NCBI GenBank assembly: GCA_900768185.1 | Contig: CAAGCB010000036.1 | Location: 1-37,961 of the forward strand | DNA from: Alphaproteobacteria bacterium | GTDB taxonomy: Bacteria > Pseudomonadota > Alphaproteobacteria > CAAGCB01 > CAG-977 | DNA length: 37,961 nt | Direction of reading: 5' to 3' | In this document: positions 32,271-37,961 of the stretch, piece by piece | Position numbering within the stretch: position 1 is the first letter of the stretch | Layout of the letters: each line of letters begins with the position of its first letter | Made by a program: the position numbers and the translations under genes | The notes under the pieces: generated by a model | Database searches by the model: none | Told to the model about the DNA's origin: nothing | The model's input: only the letters and a program-made list of their open reading frames with translations

Positions 32271-32762
32271 ATGCACGCGATTGTCAAAAAAATCGAACCC
32301 TTGCCGGAATATCGGCTGATGGCGCTGTTTGACAACGGCGAACGGCGGATTTATGACGTTACGCCGTGGATTAAAAACAAACGCGCTTTTGCCCCGTTGC
32401 GCAATACGCGGGGATTGTTTGAACGCGTCCGAACGGATTGCGGCGGCATGGGCATCGCTTGGAATGACGAAATCGACTTGGACGCGGACGAATTGTGGGA
32501 ACACGGAAGCGCTCCGTGGGTCGTCAAAACCGTCAAAGTCCTTGACGATTACAGGCTTTTGTTGACGTTTGCGGACGGGAAAAGGGGGATTTATGACGCG
32601 AAACCGTTGCTTGAACGCAAAATTTACGCAGCCCTGAAATCCCCTGAATTTTTTTCGCGGGCGCGGGTTGACGGCGATTCCGTCATCTGGAACGACGACG
32701 TGGACATCGCGCCGGAACTGCTCTACGAACGTTCCGTTCCCGTTCGGGACGTCGCGCCATGA
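32271..32762 (+). CDS. tandem DUF2442 protein, 163 aa
   Basis: Two copies of the DUF2442 fold: IVKKIEPLPEYRLMALFDNG/ERRIYDVTPWI, and VKTVKVLDDYRLLLTFADGK/RGIYDAKPLLE. Each ends with a similar WNDE/D(I/V)D motif (IAWNDEIDLDADEL; VIWNDDVDIAPELL). Most family members have one copy. Start ATG 32271 with GGAGG nearby; an upstream in-frame ATG (32259) lacks a site. It overlaps the XRE gene by four bases. Probable partner of the DUF4160 protein. Confidence 0.88.
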   Translation: MHAIVKKIEPLPEYRLMALFDNGERRIYDVTPWIKNKRAFAPLRNTRGLFERVRTDCGGMGIAWNDEIDLDADELWEHGSAPWVVKTVKVLDDYRLLLTFADGKRGIYDAKPLLERKIYAALKSPEFFSRARVDGDSVIWNDDVDIAPELLYERSVPVRDVAP

Positions 32763-32962
32763 CTTGCGACGAAATCATCGACGCCCTGATCGCGCGGCGG
32801 CAGGAATCGGGACTGACCCAGAAAGATTTGGCAGAACGCGTGCATCTGGCGCAATCGGCGATCGCGCGGTTTGAAAGCAAACGGGTTTCCCCCGGTTATG
32901 ACATGGTTGAAAAAATAGCGGGCGCGCTGGACTGCAAAATCGTCATCGAACGCAAACCCTGA
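32759..32962 (+). CDS. XRE-family HTH regulator of the module, 67 aa
   Basis: A compact HTH: ARRQESGLTQKDLAERVHLA then QSAIARFESKRVSPGYDMV. Typical of antitoxin-type regulators. Likely binds the inverted repeat at 31929-31944 and represses the operon. Third gene of the module, overlapping the DUF2442 gene; followed by a terminator. Confidence 0.88.
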   Translation: MTCDEIIDALIARRQESGLTQKDLAERVHLAQSAIARFESKRVSPGYDMVEKIAGALDCKIVIERKP

Positions 32963-32983
32963 CCGCCCCCGTTCCTCTCTCCA

Positions 32984-33010
32984 ATCCCCGCGGCGGCGGG
33001 GATTTTTCTT
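32984..33010 (+). terminator. terminator of the DUF4160/DUF2442/XRE module
   Basis: ATCCCCGC (32984-32991) pairs with GCGGGGAT (32996-33003) over GGCG, followed by TTTTCTT. Strong intrinsic terminator that closes the module before the xis promoter. Confidence 0.88.
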
Positions 33011-33023
33011 GCCCTTTTTAAAA

Positions 33024-33042
33024 ATCCTACATTTTGTTGTTT
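33024..33042. promoter_or_regulatory. operator 3, upstream of xis
   Basis: ATCCTACA-TTT-TGTTGTTT. The left half fits the operator pattern well, the right half less so. It lies just before the -35 box of the xis promoter. Confidence 0.55.
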
Positions 33043-33048
33043 TTATTC

Positions 33049-33077
33049 TTGACAATCAAATCCGCATTTTGTAGATT
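33049..33077 (+). promoter_or_regulatory. xis-int promoter with operator 4
   Basis: TTGACA (33049-33054), 17 bases, TAGATT (33072-33077). Operator 4, ATCCGCA-TTT-TGTAGAT (33060-33076), covers the spacer and -10. The repressor would therefore silence xis and int while it keeps the lytic genes off. Confidence 0.72.
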
Positions 33078-33102
33078 TTCGAGAAACGAAAGGGAGGTCA
33101 TC

Positions 33103-33369
33103 ATGCGCACCTGCATCACGACATCGGAAACGGCGGCGAAACTGGGCAAGACGGTAAATTGGCTTTACCGTCACCGCGGCGAACTGGTCGCGAAGTTCGG
33201 CTTTCCGCGGCCTTTGGCGGCGACGGGGTGCTATGACGAACTGGCGGTCGATTTGTGGATCGACGCGCAAAGCGGTTTGTCCGGCTCGGAACAGTCGGAC
33301 AAACACGAACAAATCGCCGCGGACGACCGCATCCTTAAACGAATTGCCGCATTTTCCCGCGCAAATTAA
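33103..33369 (+). CDS. excisionase-like/AlpA-like HTH protein, 88 aa
   Basis: ITTSETAAKLGKTVNWLYRH, RGELVAKFGFPRPLAATGC and ELAVDLWIDA form the winged HTH seen in MerR/AlpA-type excisionases and integration-control proteins. Directly upstream of the integrase gene (12 bases). Probably binds att arms and sets the direction of recombination. SD GGGAGG. Confidence 0.85.
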   Translation: MRTCITTSETAAKLGKTVNWLYRHRGELVAKFGFPRPLAATGCYDELAVDLWIDAQSGLSGSEQSDKHEQIAADDRILKRIAAFSRAN

Positions 33370-33380
33370 GGAGAAACGAA

Positions 33381-34469
33381 ATGGCTATACGCTTTTTCAT
33401 CACCAAACGCGACAAAAACGGGGAACGCTACTACTGGCAGGTTCCCGCGTATTTAAAGGCTTTCGGCTGGAAAACCGAAGCCCTGCCGGCGGACAAGGAA
33501 TCCGCCATGGAACAGGCGATTCGCCTGAACGCCGAACTGGACGCGTGGAAAATCAGAAACCCCGACGTCAAACCGGCGCAGAACGTCCGTCCCGCTCCGG
33601 CGCGGCAGGGAACGATCGACGCGGTCATCGACGAATACCGCGCGTCCCGCAAATTCCGCGAAATCATCGCGCCGACGACGCGCGCGAACTACGAACTGCG
33701 GTTCAAATACATCGTCGAAGCGTTCGGCGGCGAACAAGTCAACCATATCCGCCCCGAACACGTCGCGGCGTTTTACGACGCCTTGCTGAACCGGTTCGGC
33801 GTCTTTACGGCGAACGAGATTTTGAAAGTCTTTTCGATTTTGATGTCGCAGGCGCGCGACGACGCGGCGTTTTTGTTCAAAAAAGTGAACAAGGTCAAAG
33901 CCCCGTCCCGCACTTCCGTCTGGACGCCCGAAGCCGCCGAAGCTTTTCTGCGCGTTGCCGAAGCCGAACGTCCGTCAATGGCGCTTGCGTTCCGGCTGGC
34001 GATTGCGATCGGACAGCGGCAGGGCGACATCTTGACGCTGAAATGGTCGGATTACCGGGACGGCAAAATCCGTCTGGTGCAGAACAAAACGAAAGCGTCC
34101 GTCTGCGTCGAGGTTTACGGCAAAACAAAGGAAATGCTGGACACCGCGCCGAAAAAATCGCTGTTCGTCATCACGTCCGAAGAAACGGGCTTTCCCTACA
34201 AACGCGACAATTTTAAGCACGTTTTCGCGCGCTTGAAAGCCAAAGCGCAGGCGCAGAATCCGCACATCGACTTTTCGGATTTGAAATTCATCGACCTGCG
34301 GCGCACGGCGGCGGTCAGAATGGCGGAAAGCGGCTGCACGGCGTTTGAACTTTCGGCGGTGACGGGACACAACATCACCAAAAGCCAGAAGATTTTGGAA
34401 GTCTATTGCCCGCGTTCGGACGCCATGGCGCACAACGCGATTGAGAAATTGAAACGGAAATTCGGCTGA
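33381..34469 (+). CDS. int: tyrosine integrase, 362 aa
   Basis: An N-terminal DNA-binding part with ITKRDKNGERYYWQVPAYLK, a SAM-like core-binding domain (residues ~70-165), and a catalytic domain. Visible residues: Arg in GQRQGDILTLKW, Arg in FIDLRRTAAVRM, His in TGHNITKSQ, Tyr in VYCPRSDA. The first His of the usual HxLR box is Ile here (IDLR), a notable substitution. Carries out integration at the tRNA-Val. SD AAGGAGA. Confidence 0.95.
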   Translation: MAIRFFITKRDKNGERYYWQVPAYLKAFGWKTEALPADKESAMEQAIRLNAELDAWKIRNPDVKPAQNVRPAPARQGTIDAVIDEYRASRKFREIIAPTTRANYELRFKYIVEAFGGEQVNHIRPEHVAAFYDALLNRFGVFTANEILKVFSILMSQARDDAAFLFKKVNKVKAPSRTSVWTPEAAEAFLRVAEAERPSMALAFRLAIAIGQRQGDILTLKWSDYRDGKIRLVQNKTKASVCVEVYGKTKEMLDTAPKKSLFVITSEETGFPYKRDNFKHVFARLKAKAQAQNPHIDFSDLKFIDLRRTAAVRMAESGCTAFELSAVTGHNITKSQKILEVYCPRSDAMAHNAIEKLKRKFG

Positions 34470-34676
34470 CAAAGCCGAACAGAGGGGGCAGCGGCGGAAT
34501 AGGCATCGAATAAGTCCGAATACGCTGCAGGGTCGTCAGAAGCCTCTTGGTACAGCCCCCTCTTAACCACGGCGGAACGGGGCAAAACGCGGAAATAATG
34601 CACCGTTCCGTCCCCTTTAACAAAAAAGGGCGCGCCTTGTCGGAAAGGACACGCCCCCAAAATAGGAACAAAAGAA
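34470..34676 (+). ncRNA. structured non-coding stretch downstream of int
   Basis: No convincing gene in ~200 bases. Strong complementarities on the plus strand: AGAGGGGGC (34481-34489) with GCCCCCTCT (34555-34563); CGGAACGG (34573-34580) with CCGTTCCG (34603-34610); GGGCG (34628-34632) with CGCCC (34652-34656). These suggest a folded RNA leader or an sRNA ahead of the small membrane gene. I do not recognise a known RNA family. Confidence 0.45.
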
Positions 34677-34838
34677 ATGATAACACGACAAATCCCACCC
34701 GCGCAACTGCTTTTCACGTTATCGCACCCGATGACGCCGCATCGCATCAAGAAAATGCGCCGCGCGCGCCTGCTGAAACGCTTTGCGCTGATTTTAACCG
34801 TCGCGGCGATTACCGCCTGCGCGATGATCGGAGGCTGA
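34677..34838 (+). CDS. small basic membrane peptide, 53 aa
   Basis: ATG 34677 preceded by weak SD-like purines. Basic middle (HRIKKMRRARLLKRFALI) then hydrophobic LILTVAAITACAMIG, a single membrane helix or a secretion signal near the C-terminus. First gene of the accessory block. Its TGA is two bases before the next ATG. Possibly acts on the host membrane. No family recognised. Confidence 0.55.
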   Translation: MITRQIPPAQLLFTLSHPMTPHRIKKMRRARLLKRFALILTVAAITACAMIGG

Positions 34839-34839
34839 A

Positions 34840-35118
34840 ATGGCTGAAAAATACTCGATAGAACAATACAACACCGACCGCGCCAAAGCCGTAAAGGCTT
34901 TGGAACGGGCGGACACTTACATCATGGCGGCGACCATCGACGGCAAGCCCTGCTTTTTGATGGACGCGAAAACAAACGAAGACGCAAAACCCGCATGGGA
35001 AGCTTTGCTTTCCGCGATCAGCCAAATGCCCGGACATCTTAAGATCCAAGTCATCTTCGCCGCGTCCGACAAAATCGTTTCGGCGGACGCGAACGGCAAT
35101 CCGGCGACAATTAACTGA
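34840..35118 (+). CDS. hypothetical protein, 92 aa
   Basis: A soluble alpha/beta protein: YNTDRAKAVKALERADTYIM, MAATIDGKPCFLMDAKTNED, LSAISQMPGHLKIQVIFAAS. No known domain recognised. It begins immediately after the small membrane peptide gene with GGAGG upstream, so the two are probably co-translated. Belongs to a set of prophage accessory genes between int and att. Confidence 0.7.
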   Translation: MAEKYSIEQYNTDRAKAVKALERADTYIMAATIDGKPCFLMDAKTNEDAKPAWEALLSAISQMPGHLKIQVIFAASDKIVSADANGNPATIN

Positions 35119-35130
35119 AAGGACAAGGCA

Positions 35131-35301
35131 ATGAACGACAAAGAATACTATGACGCCGTCGATGATTTCATCGTGGTCGTTTTAAAACAGGCGGGCAAAT
35201 TGATTTTGGATTTCGGCGCGCTGAACGAACTTGCGATGGAAACCACCCGCCGCCAGAGGGAACTTGAAAAATCGGAAAGGACGGAAAATGGGACTGTTTA
35301 A
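35131..35301 (+). CDS. hypothetical helical protein, 56 aa
   Basis: MNDKEYYDAVDDFIVVVLKQ, AGKLILDFGALNELAMETTR; helical with a moderately hydrophobic middle and a charged tail. It has GAAAGGACAAGG in front of the ATG. Overlaps the next gene by 14 bases in another frame. No family recognised. Confidence 0.6.
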   Translation: MNDKEYYDAVDDFIVVVLKQAGKLILDFGALNELAMETTRRQRELEKSERTENGTV

Positions 35302-35479
35302 AGCAATGAAAGAAATCGCCGCGGCGCCGATCCGCGTGGCGAAAGCCGCCAAAGACGATTTGACGGACGACGACGAAACCAAAGCCGTTTTGACGATCGC
35401 GACACTGGGAACGTCAAGCATTCTCAAAGGTATTGGCAAAACAATCGACAAAGCGTCTGACGCGTTGGAGGACGAATGA
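35288..35479 (+). CDS. hypothetical protein, 63 aa
   Basis: Begins MGLFKAMKEIAAAPIRVAKA, an amphipathic, basic helix, then an acidic linker and VLTIATLGTSSILKGIGKTI. AAAGGACGG precedes the ATG. Its stop overlaps the ASCH gene start (ATGAG), which suggests coupled translation. A membrane-associated role is conceivable from the amphipathic N-terminus. No family recognised. Confidence 0.65.
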   Translation: MGLFKAMKEIAAAPIRVAKAAKDDLTDDDETKAVLTIATLGTSSILKGIGKTIDKASDALEDE

Positions 35480-36051
35480 GCAAAGAAAATAAAATCCTTG
35501 ACCTTGTCGTCAAGGGCGAATGGTTCGACAAAATCAAATCTGGCGAAAAAACGCACGAATTTAGGGAAAGAAACCGCTACTGGGATCAGCGGCTTGGCAT
35601 TGATGTCTATTGTCACGAAGTCAAAGTTTCTACGGATCCTTTGGAACGTGCGAGTGCGCGCCAAAGTATGCGCTATAAAGCCGTGCGTTTCCGTCGCGGA
35701 TACGCGAAAGACGCGGAAAGAATGCTGTTTAGCATCAAATCAATCGGCATCGTGAACGGTCTTCATACCGATTTACACACAGACGGCGACGTTTTCGACA
35801 TCGAACTGGGGGAGCCCGTGAAGCCGAAATTTTCGGACGGTCAGGATGTTTTCGTCGTTTTCTACAGAAGAATATGGTTGGTACGGGCTTGCACGATCCT
35901 TTCACACAAACGACAGGGAGATTCTTTTGAATACACGATTGTGCTGGGGGACTATGCGTTGCGCGAACATTCCATCCCGGAAGACCGGCTGTTTCAGACG
36001 GAACAGGAAGCCGCCGCTGAAGCGGAATGGCTGAAAAATCTGCCGTTTTAA
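35476..36051 (+). CDS. ASCH-domain protein, 191 aa
   Basis: N-terminus: ILDLVVKGEWFDKIKSGEKT then HEFRERNRYWDQRL, the signature of ASCH domains (K-x-WFDKIxSGxKxxExR). Such domains bind RNA or modified nucleotides. The later half carries FSDGQDVFVVFYRRIWLV, beta-rich. It ends with a single TAA, after which the same frame stays open into a methyltransferase. That pairing suggests an accessory system acting on nucleic acids. Confidence 0.85.
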   Translation: MSKENKILDLVVKGEWFDKIKSGEKTHEFRERNRYWDQRLGIDVYCHEVKVSTDPLERASARQSMRYKAVRFRRGYAKDAERMLFSIKSIGIVNGLHTDLHTDGDVFDIELGEPVKPKFSDGQDVFVVFYRRIWLVRACTILSHKRQGDSFEYTIVLGDYALREHSIPEDRLFQTEQEAAAEAEWLKNLPF

Positions 36052-36066
36052 CGAAAGGAAGCTCTT

Positions 36067-36633
36067 ACGACCTCTTTTTTCTTAACGGCAATCGGCGGAA
36101 ATAAAACGAACGACCGCCAGACCGAAGACTACTACGCGACGGAACCCGCGGCGGCTGATCTGCTGATTGCCGCCGAACCGTGGCTGTCGAAAAACATCTG
36201 GGAACCGGCGTGCGGCGAGGGACACCTCGCCAAGCGTTTTGTCGAACGCGGCTACGATGTCCGCGCGTCCGATTTGGTTGATCGCGGATACGGTTATCAA
36301 TTCGATTTTTTCAAATTGTCCTTGGAGGGCAATCATGACATCGTCACGAATCCGCCGTACAAGGACGCGGAACGGTTCGTCGCGCACGGGTGCGACATCT
36401 TGTCCCCCGGACACCTGCTTTGTCTTTTTTTGAAAATACAGTTCTTAGAATCCGCCGCCCGCGACGATTTGTTCAACCGCTACCCGCCCGCACGGATTCA
36501 CGTCTGCCGCAAACGCATAAAATGCGCAAAAAACGGCGACTTTTCAGCTGTCAAATCGTCGCCGACCTGCTACGCGTGGTTCGTTTGGCAAAAAGGATTT
36601 CACGACGGCAAAACAATCATCGACAGGATTTGA
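36067..36633 (+). CDS. adenine-specific DNA methyltransferase with a non-standard start, 188 aa
   Basis: Recognisable from AIGGNKTNDRQTEDYYATEP; SAM-binding motif IWEPACGEGHLAKRFVE and catalytic motif IVTNPPYKDAERF (NPPY). No ATG, GTG or TTG precedes the conserved part in this frame. AAAGGAAG (36054-36061) sits five bases before ACG 36067, which I take as the start; ATG 36274 would cut off the SAM motif. Alternatively the upstream TAA is read through, giving an ASCH-methyltransferase fusion. Probably methylates phage or host DNA. Confidence 0.78.
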   Translation, partial: TTSFFLTAIGGNKTNDRQTEDYYATEPAAADLLIAAEPWLSKNIWEPACGEGHLAKRFVERGYDVRASDLVDRGYGYQFDFFKLSLEGNHDIVTNPPYKDAERFVAHGCDILSPGHLLCLFLKIQFLESAARDDLFNRYPPARIHVCRKRIKCAKNGDFSAVKSSPTCYAWFVWQKGFHDGKTIIDRI

Positions 36634-36714
36634 TGTCTTCGGCGACGCTTTTTTTTGTTGACACTTCGAACGATACGGACAGAATCAAAGCAAACGTTAC
36701 GGAAAGGAATCGCC

Positions 36715-37086
36715 ATGAAGAAATTTTGGGCATTATCTGTTTTGGTTTTGTTTTTTTCGGCGTGTAAAGATACAGAACCTTCCAATGTTGCTTATAATAA
36801 AAGGGAAATTTGCCGTTTTTATGCCGCATCTGGACGGGGCGGAGTTGAAATGCTTAAATACTTAAAATGCGATAAAAAAGATTTAGTCGATTTCTTGTCC
36901 GTATTTTTTAGTGAAGAAATATCTGATATGAATCTTAGCCACTTCCAAAGACTTCCGGTAGGACAGAGAAAAGAAAAATGCGACGATTTTATAAAAAATG
37001 ATTTATCTTCCGCCCATACCTTTGGTTGCATTTCCAGTGTAGAATATTTGGAAAAACTGACCGCCGCCCGAAAAGGGAAAAATTAA
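36715..37086 (+). CDS. small lipoprotein, 123 aa
   Basis: Signal peptide with lipobox: MKKFWALSVLVLFFSAC, Cys17, followed by a soluble, charged domain with Cys residues (REICRFYAA, KYLKCDK, KEKCDDF, GCISS). Start is ATG 36715 with GGAAAGGA; an upstream start is rejected. It has lower GC than its neighbours, consistent with a recent import. A prophage lipoprotein could alter the host surface, e.g. superinfection exclusion, but nothing proves it. Confidence 0.78.
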   Translation: MKKFWALSVLVLFFSACKDTEPSNVAYNKREICRFYAASGRGGVEMLKYLKCDKKDLVDFLSVFFSEEISDMNLSHFQRLPVGQRKEKCDDFIKNDLSSAHTFGCISSVEYLEKLTAARKGKN

Positions 37087-37091
37087 AAATC

Positions 37092-37120
37092 TTGACACCG
37101 ACTCCGCGGCGCGCTACCGT
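37092..37120 (+). promoter_or_regulatory. promoter of the second C4-like RNA
   Basis: TTGACA (37092-37097), 17 bases, TACCGT (37115-37120), immediately after the lipoprotein stop. Parallels the promoter at 25037-25066. CTACCGTTT (37114-37122) is complementary to AAACGGTAG (37148-37156). Confidence 0.65.
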
Positions 37121-37126
37121 TTGTCT

Positions 37127-37274
37127 TGCGCTTCAAAAACGCATCGAAAACGGTAGAACGTCCCGTCAGTACGTCTTTTTTATGCCCGATTTACGTCGGG
37201 AGTGGTCTATCCGTAAGGACGACCGCGCGATTTTCGACGCGTTTTTGAGCTCCCGACGCCTTGCGGGTCAAGGC
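37127..37274 (+). ncRNA. C4-like antisense immunity RNA, copy 2
   Basis: The block 37157-37200 is a close match to copy 1: AACGTCCCGTCAG, CTTTTTTATGCCCGA, TTACGTCGGG. Two exclusive folds are possible: CCCGA (37185-37189) with TCGGG (37196-37200), or CGTCGGGAG (37194-37202) with CTCCCGACG (37250-37258). A final hairpin GCCTTG-CGGGT-CAAGGC (37258-37274) sits before the antirepressor SD, as in copy 1. Suggests antisense control of the antirepressor as in P1 C4-ant. Confidence 0.72.
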
Positions 37275-37298
37275 TTCAAAATCAAAAGGAAATCGAAA

Positions 37299-37823
37299 AT
37301 GACAAACTCAATCGTAAAATTTGAAAATCAAGACATCGAACTGATCACCGTGGACGGTCAGCCGATGATGACACTCCCACAAATCGTGGGTGCGTTGGGG
37401 GCATCGCCCAATCAAGCGGGCAACCTTTACACCCGCCATGCCGACGAGTTCACACCGGAAATGACGCGGATCATCAAACAGGGACGGACGCGCGTCCGCG
37501 TGTTCAACCGGGAGGGCGCGTGGCTGATCGGAATGTTCGCGCGCACGCCCAAAGCCGCAGCGTTTCGCAAATGGGTGATCACCGCCCTTGCGGAACACGT
37601 TGACGGCATGTCGGCGAACGGACAAACGGCTTTGCCGCCGCCCGCCCGAACCGAAGAAGAAACGCTGGCGCGCGACCTTGCCGCGCTGATGCTGGGCGGT
37701 TGTGCATCAATCAAACAGCGCTGGTTCCGCGAACTGACCGCCGAACTGGAACAAGCCAAGAAAACAATCAAGGAACAGAACGCCGCCTTGGCAAAAATCC
37801 GCGAAATTCTGCCATTAAAATAA
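37299..37823 (+). CDS. antirepressor (P22AR_N/Bro-N-like), 174 aa
   Basis: N-terminal domain: VKFENQDIELITVDGQPMMT, LPQIVGALGASPNQAGNLY, VFNREGAWLIGMFARTPKAA and AFRKWVITALAEHV, the phage antirepressor N-terminal family. The C-terminus is helical (LEQAKKTIKEQNAALAKIRE). ATG 37299 with AAAAGGAAA upstream. An open frame extends upstream through the C4-like RNA but is not taken as coding. Probably inactivates CI to induce the prophage. Confidence 0.85.
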   Translation: MTNSIVKFENQDIELITVDGQPMMTLPQIVGALGASPNQAGNLYTRHADEFTPEMTRIIKQGRTRVRVFNREGAWLIGMFARTPKAAAFRKWVITALAEHVDGMSANGQTALPPPARTEEETLARDLAALMLGGCASIKQRWFRELTAELEQAKKTIKEQNAALAKIREILPLK

Positions 37824-37844
37824 CAAACCCGTGAACAAAACAAG

Positions 37845-37873
37845 AAAATCCGTCCAATATTGGACGGATTTTT
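37845..37873. terminator. 28-bp perfect palindrome, terminator of the antirepressor gene
   Basis: AAAATCCGTCCAAT (37845-37858) is followed at once by its exact reverse complement (37859-37872) and a T run. It would terminate in both directions. Its dyad axis is exactly the first base of the terminal repeat. Confidence 0.85.
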
Positions 37874-37961
37874 TATGTTTGACGGATTGAAAATAAAAAG
37901 GGCGAAAACCTAGGGTTTCCGCCGTTTTTTGGTGGGCGCAGCAGGGATCGAACCTGCGACC
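37859..37961. repeat. 103-bp terminal direct repeat, right copy
   Basis: Exact second copy of bases 1-103. If the molecule is circular the unique length is 37,858 bp, and the antirepressor gene (ends 37823) lies just across the att site from the last late genes. Confidence 0.97.

Noticed and set aside
36274..36633. Methyltransferase starting at ATG 36274
   Set aside because: That start would remove the SAM-binding EPACGEG motif and the conserved DYYATEP stretch, both clearly coded upstream in the same frame.
37026..37298. N-terminal extension of the antirepressor frame
   Set aside because: The open frame crosses the promoter and C4-like RNA, and ATG 37299 has a good SD. The frame probably stays open because of RNA sequence conservation.
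1..37961. CRISPR array or insertion sequence
   Set aside because: No regularly spaced direct repeats of CRISPR type and no transposase gene were found in reading the window.

Overview
The window is one complete temperate podovirus-type phage genome (or excised prophage) of about 37.86 kb of unique sequence. Its first 103 bases recur exactly as its last 103 bases, so it is either a circular molecule opened at one point or a prophage bounded by long att repeats. Just inside the left repeat is the 3' half of a tRNA-Val (anticodon CAC, CCA encoded) with a factor-independent terminator behind it, the usual target of a tyrosine integrase. Gram-negative lysis genes (spanin pair, lipoproteins), a BPP-1-like order of head genes and the CCTTCACACGG-type tRNA-Val point to a proteobacterial host. 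I favour an alphaproteobacterium, with modest confidence.

Layout. 142-2143 (minus): six small genes of unknown role at the end of the late operon. 2234-3817 (minus): lysis (Rz1-like, Rz-like, holin-like, GH24 lysozyme, XhlA-like) plus a stand-alone glycyl-radical-like domain. 3810-7279 (minus): tail-assembly chaperone, glycine-rich tail-tip ORFs, tail fibre and a small gene behind a poly-C tract. 7343-14733 (minus): three internal or ejection proteins, one a 1717-residue multidomain protein with an HELAH metallopeptidase motif. 14735-23608 (minus): tail tubular B and A, decoration protein, capsid, scaffold, Bbp19-like protein, portal, large and small terminase, behind a promoter at 23777-23806. 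23819-25101 (minus): a Bro-N antirepressor and a small gene behind a C4-like immunity RNA. 25123-25371 (plus): an isolated cassette of hydrophobic peptides. 25273-31510 (minus): early/replication operon from Cro through a regulator, primase, a putative origin of about 830 bp, P4-type helicase and an HD hydrolase. 31599-37823 (plus): CI repressor, a DUF4160/DUF2442/XRE module with its own promoter and terminator, Xis, integrase, a block of accessory genes (small membrane peptide, ASCH protein, adenine methyltransferase, lipoprotein) and a second C4-like RNA with its antirepressor.

How it works together (inference). CI (31599) and Cro (31510) are divergent. Palindromes of the form ATC-N-RCA-N3-TGY-N-GAT lie both between them and over the xis-int promoter, so one repressor probably controls lytic genes and excision. 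Two antirepressor loci, each behind the same C4-like leader, could lift immunity. The late genes are one tightly overlapping operon from terS to the small genes by att.

The most unusual points are: duplicated C4-like RNA/antirepressor loci; two paralogous small proteins, one next to the antirepressor and one next to the tail fibre behind a C9 tract; a tandem duplicate of a toxin-like membrane peptide with one frame-broken copy; a methyltransferase with no ATG/GTG/TTG start, in frame with an upstream ASCH gene across one stop codon; and the polyvalent injected protein.
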